Below are positions 10,867 to 22,675 of a stretch of 64,000 nt of DNA, piece after piece. A program made the translations under genes and the position numbers. This DNA is from Sepioteuthis lessoniana (lineage: Eukaryota > Mollusca > Cephalopoda > Myopsida > Loliginidae), in the NCBI GenBank assembly GCA_963585895.1, contig OY757904.1, positions 28,111,073 to 28,175,072 of the forward strand. Direction: 5' to 3'. The notes below the pieces were generated by a model. It ran no database searches. It was given only the letters and a program-made list of their open reading frames with translations, and was not told the origin of the DNA. How positions within the stretch are numbered: the stretch's first letter is position 1; the number at the start of each line of letters is the position of its first letter.

Positions 10867-10868
<2 letters not shown>
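10641..10868 (+). mobile_element. SINE-3
   Basis: The tRNA-derived head has an A-box region (TGGCCTAATGAGTAGAGTGC) and a B-box region (GGGGTTCAATCGATGG). The body ends near GGGTCACCCTCGACTAACC and passes directly into (TA)n. A second copy with the same head and end lies at 38331-38580 and is also followed by (TA)n. The head differs from those of SINE-1 and SINE-2, so this is a separate family. Confidence 0.8.

Positions 10869-10930
<62 letters not shown>
10869..10930. repeat. (TA)n microsatellite at SINE-3 3' end
   Basis: A nearly pure TA tract of about 60 bp follows SINE-3 without spacer. Confidence 0.95.
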
Positions 10931-11069
10931 AGTGTGCATGTGTGCGCGTGTCTTAAATTTACAGCTAAAATCCTGTAACATACACTATGTGTAACATCCA
11001 GTTATTTTAAATTTAAAAAATCATGATTTTGCTGTTAATATAAGTGATCATGTAAAGACACGTCTGAAG

Positions 11070-11720
11070 ACCCTGGAACTGAACGGTATAGACATCTGTT
11101 TTCGAAACATAATCTAAGTCACGCGTCGACTTCAAGGTTAATTAACTAAGTCACATGAATCAATGAGGTGTCAACTTACAAATATATATAAATATGTATA
11201 AAAATACAGACAGACTGTTAAATACATCTAGTGCTTCTCTACAAATGGTTATGACTGCCCTCCCAATGGGTGTCCTAATTACGACATTAAACAGTCTGAT
11301 GGTGAGGTTCCTCTGCCGGAACTTTAGGGATGATGAAGTACCTCTTCATTGATATTATTTTTAGGCCTACTCTTCTTAGGAGTAGTAGTAGCATAGTCAG
11401 TCCTATCTATGGGTCAAAAAGATATGTTTGACATTAAAACAGTGATTCAAACGAATGATTTACGTTCAACAGATTTGCTAGAAATAGATCTGTTTTACCA
11501 TTTATCCGTGTGTAAACAAATGACTGATGTTTAATTAAATTTTAAGTGATAGATAGCAATACTTAGAATAGTTAAACTGATTTTCATTAGCCAAAATACG
11601 TGATATCAATTAACCGTGTGCGTAATTAAAATTTTTTGTGCTACATAGCTTGAAAACGTTTAACTGTGTGGAAATGAAACTGTTTATGTTAGATAGAAAT
11701 ATTTGCACAATTTATAAGAA
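11070..11720 (+). repeat. Repeat Y copy
   Basis: The head motif CTGATGGTGAGGTTCC at about 11287-11313 is followed by ACCTCTTCATTG and CTATCTATGGGTCAAA. A degenerate body then includes AAACAAATGACTGATGTTT and several TTAACTGTGTG-type unit starts. No coding content. Confidence 0.65.
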
Positions 11721-12199
11721 CTATTCGTGTACAAACGATAGCAATACTTGGGTGCAAAAAATTAGCTTCGACTCTTTTAGAAATAAGACTTCGTAAAAAT
11801 TATTGACTTACAAATTTTTGTTACCGCCATTTAACTGTATGCAGACAAATGAGCTTTGGCTCGTTAAGAATATTATCTATGCAGTAACAAATCATATATA
11901 ATATGTATGAAAAGAATTTGGCCTTAAATAACTTACAAGGGTTAATGCCCTTTAAAACACAACCAAAGCAAAGAGATGGAAAGACATGCATCGAGATAGG
12001 CACTCCGACAAGAAAGAGTTCTCATAATTAAAAAAAAAACCGCTTTCGGTGAACAGTTTTATTCTGAGATTCAAAAGAGGCGAATAATGCAAACAAATTT
12101 CTTTTCGTAATAGACATAAGAAAGATGCATTTCGTTCAGAGTTGCTGTAAAAGCGAAATCTATTATAAATCTTCTAATAAACGTCATGATTTTTTTAAA
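11721..12199. other. No recognisable feature
   Basis: AT-rich DNA; it may be the decayed end of the preceding repeat Y. Confidence 0.4.
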
Positions 12200-12214
12200 T
12201 TTCTTCTTCTTCTT

Positions 12215-12291
<77 letters not shown>
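12200..12291. repeat. (TTC)n(TTA)n tract at LINE 3' end
   Basis: About 14 TTC units, then about 17 TTA units. On the minus strand the TTA part reads (TAA)n and forms the 3' tail of the adjoining LINE copy c1. Confidence 0.95.
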
Positions 12292-12292
<1 letters not shown>

Positions 12293-13428
12293 TACTCATT
12301 GAGAGTTTTTCGTATCAGTTTTAACTGATGGTTTTTCACTGGAGACTGAGTGACAGCAAGTCTCCTCAAATCTCCTGGACTCTTCTCAGTATTCTGACCG
12401 TTCTCAACAGTGCTGTAGCTTGGATGGTCTCCACTCATCCTCCAACCTCCAAGTCCTCCAGCCTCTTTAATAATCCTTTAGTTGCTGTACCAAAAGAACC
12501 AATCACGATTGGTACAATTGTCGCCTTCATGTTCCATTGTTGTTTCAATTCCCTAGCAAGGTCCAGGTACTTATCTTTCTTTTCACCGTTTTTCAGTTTT
12601 ATTCTGTGGTCAGCCGGGACAGCAAAGTCGACAATTTGGCAAAGTCTCTTTTTTTTTTGTTGATTATTATAAGGTCTGGTCTTCCAGCCGAGATTCGGTG
12701 ATCCGTTGCATGTCAAATTCCTACAGGAGTTTATGTGAGTCATTCTTCAGGGCAGCTGCTGAGTTGTGCATATACCATTAATTTATATGGTTAAATTAAA
12801 ATTTCTTGCACATTTCCCAGTGGATCACCTTGCTCACCTGTTCGTGTCTAGTTATATACTCCTGTGCTAATTTGCTGCATTCGCTTATTATGTGACTAAT
12901 GGTTTCGTCTCAATCACCACATAACCTACACTTGCTATTTTGTTGCGTCTTATCTATTCTCGCATTGATATGATTGGTTCTTATGTTTTTGTTTTGTGCT
13001 GCGATGCGGAGAGATTATGTTTCTCTCTTAAAGTTTCGTTTTCTTTGCCACGTTTAGGTTTTCTCTAGTGAGATGTTGTTTATTAGTCATTTAAAACGTC
13101 TATAGAGTTGTTTTTCTTCCCAATTTTTTTCCCTATTTATTGTCATTCCGTTGCCCATCGTGTTTTCTGTCTCGTTTCTGATGGCAGTAATCAGTCCTTC
13201 TTCATGTTTTTCTATGTAGACCTCGAGTCTTAGTATCGATGCGCCAAAGCTGACTTAAATGCTAGCAAGTCCTCTTCCTTCCACCTTTCTTGATCCATAT
13301 TATTTGTCAATGTCGTCTCTGGGATATAATGCTTTATGCATGGTCATTAGTTTTCTTGTCCTTTGATCGATTTGCTTAAGTTCTCTGGTCCACTTCAAAA
13401 AGGGTCCCGAATATCTACCGAGGGGTAC
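12292..13428 (-). mobile_element. R2/R4/Dong-like LINE, copy c1, 5'-truncated
   Basis: Read on the minus strand this is the C-terminal part of a LINE protein with a restriction-like endonuclease. About 13400 corresponds to the RT thumb. A CCHC-type zinc finger (CRLCGD, then DETISHIISECSKLAQ) lies at about 12945-12870. The endonuclease region follows (VDFAVPADHRIKLK, then KKDKYLDLARELK), and MKATIVPIVIGSFGTATKG and an open frame at 12743-12435 close the protein. In-frame stops and shifts are present, for example after GGWR near 12430. It ends in a (TAA)n tail (12241-12291). Zinc finger plus C-terminal endonuclease is the architecture of the R2/R4 group, and TAA tails fit Dong/R4. The clade name is inferred. 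Confidence 0.8.
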
Positions 13429-14538
13429 GGTTATTATTATTGTTATTATTATTACTTACCCCTTTTCGAGTTTTCCACACCAGCTTTAGCCGCTGGTTTC
13501 TCACTGGAGTTTGAGAGAGAGCAGATATCTTTATGTCCTTAGGGCTCTCCTCAGTATTCTGGCCGATCTCAACAATATTGTAATTTGGATGGTCTTCTCT
13601 CGTCCTCCCATTTCCCTGTCCTCCAGTTCCTGTATCAATCGTTTGATGACTGTACCAAGAGCATCTATTATAATTGGTGGGACAGTAACCTACTTGTTCC
13701 ACAGTTTTTTTTTCGGTTTTCTAGCAAGGTTGAAGTACTTATCTCTCTTTTCATTTTCTTTTAATCTTACTCTCTTATCAGCCAGGATAGCAAAGTCTGC
13801 AAGTTGGCTAATTATCTTTTTCTTGTGCATTATTACTTGGTTTGCTCGTTTGACTGAGATTAGGTTATCCGTTTACATCTCAAAACCCCAAAACAGTTTG
13901 TGCGTCTCATTCTGCAGGCAGATTCTGGCTGGTGTATATACTAATTGTTTGTATGGTCAGATTTCAACTTCTTGCATAATTTCCAGTGAATCACCTTAGC
14001 CACCCAGTCGTGTCTTGTCTTATATTCTAATTTGCAGCACTCGATTATAATAATATATGATCGTTTCGTCTCTATCACTTCATGACCGATATTTGCTCTT
14101 TTGTTGTGCCTTATCAATTCTTGGTTTGATATTATTTATCTTTTTGAGCTGCTATTTGAAGAGTTCAGGTGCCCGTGGTGTAATGGTTATCTTTGTAGGA
14201 AATGGACACGGCGGCTCGAGTTCAACTCCTGGACGAGAATGATTGCATTTCAGATAGCACTAATACTCTTGGGAAAGGTATGAATCCAATTATTCTCCCT
14301 CAAGCTATGAGTAAATAGTAGGAAAGACTGTGTTCTTCAGCCTTGGCGAGGCAACTAGTCTAGGAGAAAGAAAAATCTGAATTCAAACCTGCTAAACTCC
14401 GCTTAAAAATTGATCTTGTGTCATATCCTGCCCGGGTGGAGGGGTTGATAAACATGATTAGACGAATTTCAGTTTCTCACTTAAGGTTTCCTGTTTTTAG
14501 CCACGTCCATGTCTTCTCGTGAGAAATGTCACCAGTTA
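13429..14538 (-). mobile_element. R2/R4/Dong-like LINE, copy c2, split by SINE-1
   Basis: A second 3' fragment of the same LINE family, on the same strand. Its (TAA)n tail lies at about 13431-13456 and directly abuts the 5' end of c1. It covers the endonuclease region and the zinc-finger region and continues beyond the SINE at 14168-14453 to about 14538, where the CCACGTCCATG block corresponds to c1 near 13055. Stops and shifts are frequent. Confidence 0.75.
14168..14453 (+). mobile_element. SINE-1 inside LINE copy c2
   Basis: Full-length SINE-1 with A-box region GTGGTGTAATGGTTATC and B-box region GAGTTCAACTCCTGG, the shared central block TACTCTTGGGAAAGGTATGA, and the tail ATCCTGCCCGGGTGG then AGGGGTTGATAAA. 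LINE homology continues on both sides, so the SINE inserted into c2. Confidence 0.85.
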
Positions 14539-14624
14539 ATTATTGTTATTATTATTGTTACTATTGTTGCACTCTTTAGAGTTTTTTCCCCACCAGCTCT
14601 AACAAGTGGATTTTCAATGAGGCG

Positions 14625-14835
14625 GCGAGGGTAGAATTTGTGGTGCACTCACTAACATAATGGATTGCAACATAGAAGAAAATGATTTAGAACTCCAGTC
14701 GCACTATCACATTTACTTTCGGACTGATATTTTTGGAGAAGGCATGAACCCCACTGACCCCCCAGTCATGAGTTAAAAAGTAGCATTATTGTTCTTCTAC
14801 AAGGATAGCTTTGATATTCTAAGTAAAAAAGTTTA
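14625..14835 (+). mobile_element. Old SINE-2 copy inside LINE copy c3
   Basis: Homologous to 9284-9508: AACTCCAGTCGCACTATCAC, ATTTACTTTCGGAC and AGGCATGAACCCC in order, ending near GATAGCTTTGATATTC. The A-box region is diverged. Confidence 0.65.
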
Positions 14836-14856
14836 TTTTCGTAGAACTCTGGCATT

Positions 14857-15119
14857 CATATTTACCCAACCCTTCCGCTCGGGCAGGATATGACACAAGG
14901 TCAATTGTTAGAGGAGTTTAACAGCTATGGATTCAGAGTTGCCTAACCAAGGCTGAAGAACCCAGTCTGTCCTACTATTTACCCATATCTGGAGGGAGAA
15001 TAATTGGATTCATACCTTTCCCAAGGGTATTAGTGCTATGTGAAATACAATCAGCCTCGTCCAGGATTTGAACTCGTGTCGCCGTGTGCATTTCCTACGA
15101 CGAAAACCATTACACCACG
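14857..15119 (-). mobile_element. SINE-1 with imperfect 13-bp target duplication
   Basis: On the minus strand the head is at the right (CCGTGGTGTAATGG), the B box lies in GAGTTCAAATCCTGG, and the tail is CGGAAGGGTTGGGTAAA at the left. Flanks GAACTCTGGCATT (14844-14856) and GAACTGTGGTATT (15120-15132) form a target duplication with two mismatches. Confidence 0.85.
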
Positions 15120-15831
15120 GAACTGTGGTATTAAACGTTTCTATCCTTTGTCTGATCTCCACTCAGTACTTGCGGATTATTATCATGACTCCAGCTACAA
15201 TTGGTATCAGCGTTACCTGCTTGTTTCATAACTTTTTAAGGATTTGTAGTTGAATAACCTACGAAGGTCGATATATCATTCAATAAAGAAACCAAAACAA
15301 TGCAGTTTTATTAATACGGATTCTCTTAAAAAATCCAGGATTCTTCTAAGTATCATAACTGAATTTAGCAGGTGCAAGATATTAATAGTCTTAATTCCTC
15401 TTCTTATTTCCTCTAGGTGCTTGGAGACAGTTCCATATCTCCAACTATCATTGGTTTCACAGTCACTTGCTTGTTTCATAATTTTTTTTAGCTCTCTAGC
15501 TGTCTGAGTGTTTTTGTACTTTCCTATTTCTTTTACTTTCACTCTAAATTTCACTGGAACCCAACAAATCCACTTCATCACAAGTTCTCTTTTTATTCTG
15601 GTTTTCTCGTCACTATTCTAAAGTCCCAGAGAATACGTTTCTTTTTCTGTGCTAGATTCTGCTTTGTACATATTTAATTATTCAGTATGATTAAATTTGA
15701 TTCAATCACAGAGTTCACAGTGGATCATATTCCCCATGGTTATATGTCTGTATATCTATCATTTTTGTGCCATTTTTTTAGCATTTTGCTAATTTGGTGA
15801 TTAACTGTTTCATCGCTTTAGTTTGTCTATT

Positions 15832-18365
15832 CTATTATTCTATTATTATTTTACTCTGTGCAAGTGTTTACATCAGCTTTAACTCGTGGTCTTTCACTGG
15901 AGTCCAAGTGGCAATTAGTCTACTCTATTCTTCCGGACTATTCTCAATATTCTGGCCGATCTCAAGAATGCTTTAGTTAGGATTGTCTCGATTGTACCTC
16001 CAATCTCTGATTATTGAAATATTCTTTACAAACCTTTGGAGACCATTTCAAGAGCACTAACTTTAATTAGTATCACCTTTACCCGTATGTTCCACATTTT
16101 CGTTATTTTCTGGCAAGGTCAAAGAACATGTCTATCTTTTTTGCTTTTTTTTCAAATTTTCACTATGGTCTGCTAAAATGGCAAACGGGTTTACGCGTGT
16201 TGCGCTACGTCTAAAGTGGTGGTCGAATCCCGGAGTAACTTAGCCGTGAAAAAAGTGAACACTGAAAACTCTGTCTTAGTTCATTAACCTAAAAGTTTAT
16301 TAGCTGCAACACTTAATAAGTAGTAGTCGGGGAGAAAGAAATAGAGTATGAAAACTTAGTCGACCGCATTTGCTGGACAAAAGGAAACATGTCATGAGGA
16401 GGGGAGAAGAGAGCAGAGAGATCTTCAATTTTCTTTCTCATTTTCTTTTGTATTTCTAACGTACTTGTTCGTTAGTTTCGTCGCCATAGTTGCGTTTCTA
16501 GTGTGAAACCCCCTTTTGGGGCTCCCCAAAAATAGCGGTCGCAAACCTCCGTAGTATTTACATGGCCGTATCTTGTCTTCAACTGACCGTCTTCATCCCA
16601 TCACTTCCGGCTGCCAACTAATTTTCAAACCCAAATCGTATCGGCGGGGGGAACATATCCGTTGCCAGTGGTTCCCCAATTACGCTGAAAATTTGAACCT
16701 CCATTTTTTTTTGTAGTCATTCTAAATTACCGCATTCAATCACATGTAACAAGCTGGCCTACAACGAGTGCTTTGGTCTGACTCTACAGAGGTCAGCATG
16801 CCATCCAGTCGACTCTCCGTCTGCTTTTTCTTCAATCGTTTTATCCCTTCACAGAGGATCACCTTTTTCTACCAGCCATGCTTAGTTTCTTACTCTTTTG
16901 GTGCTAGTTTGTTTCATTAGCTTGCAATGGCCTTAATCGTTTCATTTTTTCCCTGCATTATCTACATTTGAAATTCTCTTACTTATTACCGACCTTCGCT
17001 TTGATATTATTAGTCCTCATGGCGTTGTTTTGTGCCATTAGTAGAAGTGATTCAGTTACTCAATTGAGATAGTTACGTATAGATTTTCTTGAGAGCAATC
17101 GCACCAATTTGTCTCTGGAAATATCTATACTGTTGTTTCTCTTCTCATTTCTATTTCTAAGTTTTTGTTGTCTTTGTGTAATGTCGTGACAGATGTTATT
17201 GACTGCGATAATTAATCCACCTTTGCTCTACCTTTGAGTTTTCACGAGTCTAGATAATCCTCAACGCTAAGGAGTCCTCTTCCTCCTTATTTTCTTAACA
17301 TATACAGTCTGTCTATCTCATATCAGACATATAAACCTTATGCTTGTCATCAATTTTCATGCCATTTGGTTCATTTGTCTGTGTTCTTCCCTAGTCCACT
17401 TCAAAAATGGATCTGAATATCTTATAAAGAAAATTGCCCGGGAGTTTATTCATTTGTTTAGATTCCTGTTGCAGAGTTTTGTTTCTAGAATATCTCCGTC
17501 TCTTCTGAGGTTTTCTTTTGTCATTTGTCCATCATATGCGCTTGTTTGAGTGTATCAGTTTCAATTTTCCCAAATAGTTTTAGATTTTCTTCTCTCCCAG
17601 AGTTCTAATGCGCACTTAATTTATAGTTCGATTTCTACGGCAGTTTCTACTTTACCGTCATGCATTATAAGCATAGCACATTTTTCGATAGAAAATGTCA
17701 TCTCTATATGCTGGCTGTATATTCTTATTGTTTGTATCCGGGTCGCCTGTTCTTTTTCTTTTCTTGCAAATACTTTTTTTTCGTCAATGTCTGATTATTT
17801 TTCCGTGATTTTGTAAATTTGTAGCATTTGTTCATCATGATAGCTTTAAGGAATAGCAATGTTGAGAGTGGGTCTTTCTGGATTTTCAATTCAACTAGGG
17901 TTTGAACATCCGCCATTAATTCCTCTCTCATATTATACATGGTTTTTGCGATGAAGATAATGATCTTGTCGGATATTTTGCATATTTTCAAACACTCTAT
18001 ATTCCACATTTACTGGACCACATCATCAGCCTTATTCTAGTCAACCCATGCCATGGCTACATTTCCGCCGAACTTTGGCTTCTTTGAAGATATGCGGGCT
18101 TATTCATATTTGGTCATTTGTTACTCTCGTTCCCTTGCGCCACCCTTTTAGTCTTTCGGAAATTGTCTGTGGCATTAAAATGAGTAACAGATTTGTGATC
18201 TTATTTGTGTGGTCAGGATTTTCCACATGATTGGTTATTGGTCTATAGTTTCTGGAGTTCGTCCCTTTATAGGATCCTTCTGAATTAAGGGTATTTTTGT
18301 CAAATGTAATCCATTCATGTACGCTTGCTTCTTGCAGGCATTTAATCAGTTTCAAGGACTAATCA
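15832..18365 (-). mobile_element. R2/R4/Dong-like LINE, copy c4, longest of the cluster
   Basis: Copy c4 starts with a (TAA)-type tail at about 15826-15858 and runs to about 18365. RT-domain remnants are visible: NSRNYRPIT and a KGWRKGTRVTND-like block in the open frame at 18355-18104, and MWNIECLKICKISDKII then KCYKFTKSRKNN in the frame at 18009-17725. The region corresponding to SIEKCAMLIM and DPFLKWTREEHRQMNQ lies at about 17700-17340. The copy is split by repeat X at 16186-16838 and has many stops and shifts, so it is older than c1. Confidence 0.7.
16186..16838 (-). mobile_element. Repeat X copy 1, LTR-like, inside LINE copy c4
   Basis: This is a higher-GC segment within the AT-rich LINE, whose homology stops at about 16185 and resumes at about 16840. 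A related copy lies at 24040-24790; they share GCTACGTCTA, TTAGTTCA, TTAGTCGACCGC-type and CAGAGGTCA blocks. On the minus strand both carry an AATAAA signal at a similar place (about 16302 and 24165). That, the length of about 650 bp and the absence of ORFs suggest a solo LTR, but clear TG...CA ends were not found. Class uncertain. Confidence 0.45.
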
Positions 18366-18856
18366 TTCTTAGTAGTAGTAATAATTGAATTAGTAGGTTA
18401 GTGTAAAATTTTAAAACTCTTATTTACTAAATATATACCACATACTGATGTTTGCAGCTTTGACATTATTTTTCAGTCTACATGTTTCACTTCCTTCCTT
18501 TTATTTTCGCATCTTCTTTATTTCGTTTTTTTTTATTTACTACTTGTGTCCTTCTTTAATTTTTTGATTTATGGTCGGATTACTTTCGCTTAAACAGTTT
18601 TAATTTGTCATCCATTTATATGAAATGATATTATTTCTTCTTCTTCTTCTTCTTCTTCTTCTTCTTCTTCTTCTTCTTCTTCTTCTTCTTCTTCTTCTAA
18701 TAAGTAAGGTGAATATAGTCTAAAGAAACGACAATAGGAAGGAACATTTATAATGGCAAGTATTTCAAGGAAATCATTTATGATGAACTCTTCCATGACT
18801 TAGGAGACTGTCAGCATGACCATCTTAATAACCTCTGCACACACACACGCGCGCGA

Positions 18857-18898
<42 letters not shown>

Positions 18899-18900
18899 TC
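18366..18900. repeat. AT-rich DNA with (TTC)n and (CA)n(CG)n(TA)n
   Basis: (TTC)n of about 21 units at 18636-18698 (minus strand GAA). A compound tract of CA, CG and TA dinucleotides lies at about 18838-18896. Otherwise unassigned. Confidence 0.85.
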
Positions 18901-19985
18901 AAATTGTTTTAATCACAAATATGTTCATATCTCTTATGTCCTAGCTTCTAAATGTTCCCGTTCTTAGTTCATGCAACATGACATCAGATTACAGATTATT
19001 AATTTGACTGTATTTAGCAGTAATACAATCTCAGAAGAATAAGTATTTTAGTCTAAGACATCATTTAAAAGTCAAACACGCAAAAAAAAATCAACACAAA
19101 AAAATCAAAACAAGAAAGCAAACAAATACCAAGACGGATAAAATCATCTTCGTACTGTTTTATTTCAATCAGATACATAAATATGATCTATGAGGAACAG
19201 GAATTACTTGTTCATTTTTAAAAATCATCTCCTCGTGTTTAATTACTTTACGTAGAATTTCAAACATTCTATTTTACATTTTCCCTGAAAAAAAAATGAA
19301 AGAAGCTTCATAGCATATTTGTTAGTTTTAGTTGGGAAGCCTTTTACAGTATTTGAAACCTACCAGTGTAATTTACTCTGAGTCACATATCATCAGCAGA
19401 AAGGATTTTTGTTTGTTTAGTTGATTTTGTTTTTTAATACATTAGCGAATTTAATACAGTGTTTTTCTCTCAATTCAGAAAAGTGTCTCCATGACATTTT
19501 AAACTGAATCCCCAACAAAACAGGTCTAGCAAGCTTCATTTAACGACTTAGCGTAAACACACATAGAGCCCTTTCATTCCTCCAGGTTATCTCGCAGTTT
19601 ACACCGATTTTTTTCACAAGCAAATCCATTGCTTCTCAGCAAAAAAAAATCTTCGGAATCTTTTCTTTCCTTCCAGCCTTTTGCGTTTTCTTTTAGTCAC
19701 TATGTTTTCTGCCAGCATTGGTTTTATACTTCTTTCTTTTTTCTTACCACTCTATTTTAGTAAATCACGTCAAGAGAATTTGTCAAAGTGCAACTCTCTT
19801 CTTTTTTCCTACACTCACAGTTTGGTCTATCAATTCAACATCTTTGTCGTGTAAATAACCGGGAAAAAGACTTCGTCTGTCGGTTGGATCCGGATATTAC
19901 GGAAAGGTGAACATAGCATCGTGTAACAAGTCAAGGGGATTAACCTCAGCTGAGCTCTGTTATTCACGGCTGCACACTGCTATGT
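18901..19985. other. No recognisable feature
   Basis: AT-rich non-coding DNA; no ORF, repeat family or RNA gene that I can support. Confidence 0.5.
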
Positions 19986-20085
19986 AATGCGACTCGGGCA
20001 CATTGAAATAACAATACAATAAAGAGATTATTCTGCTTCTTTTCTTTAATGCTTACCGAACAATCTCTCCCCCATTTCTCTCTCT

Positions 20086-20119
<34 letters not shown>

Positions 20120-20385
20120 GTTGATGTATCTATCATTTTAAGTGCCTATGTATGCATCGTCTTTCTTTTTTTCTTATGTCTGTATCTGACACTGTCTGTC
20201 TCTCTCACTGTCTCTCTCTCACTATATATATATGTATATATATATGTTGATGTATCTATCTTTTAGGTGTCTATGTATCCAACATCTCTCTTTTTTTCTT
20301 GTCTGTATCTATCTTACTCTGTCTGTCTTCCTGTCTGACTTACTGTCCCCCTGTCTCTCTCTGTCTCTGTCTCTCTCCCTCTGTT

Positions 20386-20448
<63 letters not shown>

Positions 20449-20545
20449 CTCATACTTCTTTTTCACTTGAAATAACCGTTTGACTTGGACATACTGAAAT
20501 AATACAATTAAGAGATTATTCCGTTTCTTATTACCTGATAAACTG

Positions 20546-20583
<38 letters not shown>

Positions 20584-20625
20584 GTGTGCGTGAGTTTCTT
20601 TTCTCTCTGAATATCTATCTCTCAT
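19986..20625. repeat. Local tandem duplication with (CT)n, (TA)n and (TATC)n
   Basis: GTTGATGTATCTATC followed by TAAGTGCCTATGTATG (about 20119-20155) recurs as GTTGATGTATCTATC then TAGGTGTCTATGTATC (about 20245-20280). The ACATTGAAATAACAATACAA segment near 20000 recurs near 20488 (ACATACTGAAATAATACAAT), each time followed by AGAGATTATTC. Microsatellites: (TA)n at 20088-20117, (CT)n at 20386-20411, (TA)n at 20411-20442 and (TATC)n at 20546-20584. Confidence 0.75.
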
Positions 20626-21159
20626 TTATTTTAATTTTTATTTTTTCTATTTATCTATTTAGATTTTGTTTTTCTTCTTGACTTAAAAAATAACCATTCC
20701 GCTTTGTTTAACTCGATATTTGCGTTTTATTATATTTCTGACTATCTTAAGAGAGGGTATTTTTATTGTCTTTACAAAAGGATAACAAAATATTCAGCGT
20801 CATTGCAAGAAAATGGCAAAGAAGCGCTGAACTATGAAGAGATCTGTACATAATTCAAAAACCGAACACAAAGAAAAAATCGCATTATTTCATTGCCAGA
20901 CATGGACGTGTAGCCAATCCGATCGCATAAATGTGACCTTATGTAAGATTCGATCACCTTAAATTTTCTACAAAATGGTATTCATTCATGTAAACCAAGA
21001 GGGAATTTTGATTTGTAGCTCTTGTTTTTAGTTTACGATTGTTCCAAGATAAGAAAAGAAAACACTCAGCCGGTGAGGCTTTGAATAAGTTGACTGTAAT
21101 CAATACAAAGTCTAAGACTTCTAATAAAAAAAGACATTCTCATAGTTATGAAAACGATC
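20626..21159. other. No recognisable feature
   Basis: AT-rich DNA without assignable content. Confidence 0.5.
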
Positions 21160-21310
21160 TGCCTATGATGGTGAGACTCATTTACCAGAGCTCTGAGAGT
21201 TTAGATCCAACTCTTCATTGCCATTACTCACAGGCTTATTCTGACCCGGAGTGGTAACACCTGTCATTATCTCACCTATTGATCAAAAGGATCTGTTTAA
21301 ATTATTCACA
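21160..21310 (+). repeat. Repeat Y head fragment
   Basis: CTATGATGGTGAGACTC, AACTCTTCATTGCCATTAC and GAGTGGTAACACCTGTCA in head order, ending near ATTGATCAAAAGGATCTG. The tandem body is absent. Confidence 0.6.
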
Positions 21311-21935
21311 TTTAGTTTTGCTCGATTTCTTTCATAAATAGCATATCAACATTCCAGGGTTATTGAACACCAAATCCAGCTTCGGAGAACAGTAGAGAGG
21401 TTATTTAACTGAGAGCTGGAAGACTAGTTCAGTGTATTATTTCGAGAGTGAAAATAAAGGTGTGACTGAAGTCTGAAATAGCTTGTTTCAAGGCTGAAGC
21501 CAACCACTTTAGCCATGAAACCACAGTGACTACCCCTATTTGTAATAGATAGGCAAACTTGATGCATTATAACTCTTCGTAACTTACCCAAATAAGAATA
21601 TTTACTTGAAGTTACAATTGCTTACTAATGGTTTCTTTAGTTTTAATGAATAATCAAAGGTTATTATATGTAATGTTAAATGCGTGAAATACTATCTTCG
21701 AAAGCAAAATATCATTGTTAAATAGAAATAGTATCTTGAAACAATATAATTTCATATCATATGATAATTAGATTAAAATCATCAGACCATGAACCTCTAT
21801 GAAATGTATTTGTATTATATAGGAATACATGATATCATATAACCCTGTCCAAAATCACTTAAATAATAACACCGTCATGAAATTCTAGACGTAAAATGTA
21901 CGTTATTTCCTTAGCATTTTTGGTCCAGCAGGCTG
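21311..21935. other. No recognisable feature
   Basis: AT-rich DNA. A stretch near 21395-21535 weakly resembles a SINE head on the minus strand but lacks clear A and B boxes. Confidence 0.4.
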
Positions 21936-22520
21936 GGTTTGAAGAATAACCCGATTACATCTCTGCAGAGGGGTTAGTTTCCCCAAACGTGTGTTTGGGA
22001 TATTACACGAAATAATCTGACGGTAAGGCTCCAGTGATGCTGGATCTTTGGGGAATTTGAGTACCCCTTCATTGCCACCAGTCCCAAGCCCAAACATGCC
22101 TGGATTGGTAGCACGTGATAGGGTCATATCTATGGGTCAAATAGAACTGTTGGACATTTAAACCACGTACTTAAATTGAGTGCAAACAAATGACTTACGC
22201 TAAGCTGAATTGCTTGGGATAGAATTGTTTAAACTTTTAACTATGAGTAAACAAATGACTGATGTTTAATTGAAATATTTGTGATACATAGCAAAAAATT
22301 TGAAACCATTCAACTTTGTTTATGCAAATCTTATTTGTTTGAAATAGAACTGTTGGGTCATTTAACTGTGTGTAAACAAATGACTGATGTTTAACTTAAT
22401 TGCTAGTGATAAGCAGAAATAATTGAAAACATTAAACTGCGTGCAAACAAATGATTAATAGTAAATATGATTATTTGTGTTTGATAGAAATTAGTGAAAC
22501 CACTGAAGGCTGTGGAGAAC
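21936..22520 (+). repeat. Repeat Y copy
   Basis: The head has TCTCTGCAGAGGGGTTAG, CTGACGGTAAGGCTCCAG and CCCTTCATTGCCACC. TATCTATGGGTCAAATAGAA follows, and then a body with two AAACAAATGACTGATGTTTAA-type units (near 22250 and 22375). Confidence 0.7.
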
Positions 22521-22627
22521 CTAAGCTCAGACTCGTTTAGAAATAATACGTATCTAAAAGACGTGTTTAGAAATTATATATATATATAATTTATGGACAC
22601 GTTTTGTAGATAACATAATAGTAGATA

Positions 22628-22673
<46 letters not shown>
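22628..22673. repeat. (TA)n tract
   Basis: Pure TA tract next to the Penelope-like remnant. Confidence 0.95.

Positions 22674-22675
<2 letters not shown>

Larger units (their letters stand above)
14539..15824 (-). mobile_element. R2/R4/Dong-like LINE, copy c3, split by two SINEs
   Basis: The third copy begins with a degenerate (TAA)n tail at about 14538-14568 followed by the family's 3' end (CCACCAGCTCTAAC). It resumes at about 15133 after the SINE block and runs to about 15824. The open frame at 15581-15276 (101 residues) retains decayed endonuclease-region features (KEIGKYKNTQTARELKK). The finger region near 15760-15830 is barely recognisable. A short SINE-2 tail piece lies at about 15250-15295. 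Confidence 0.65.
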
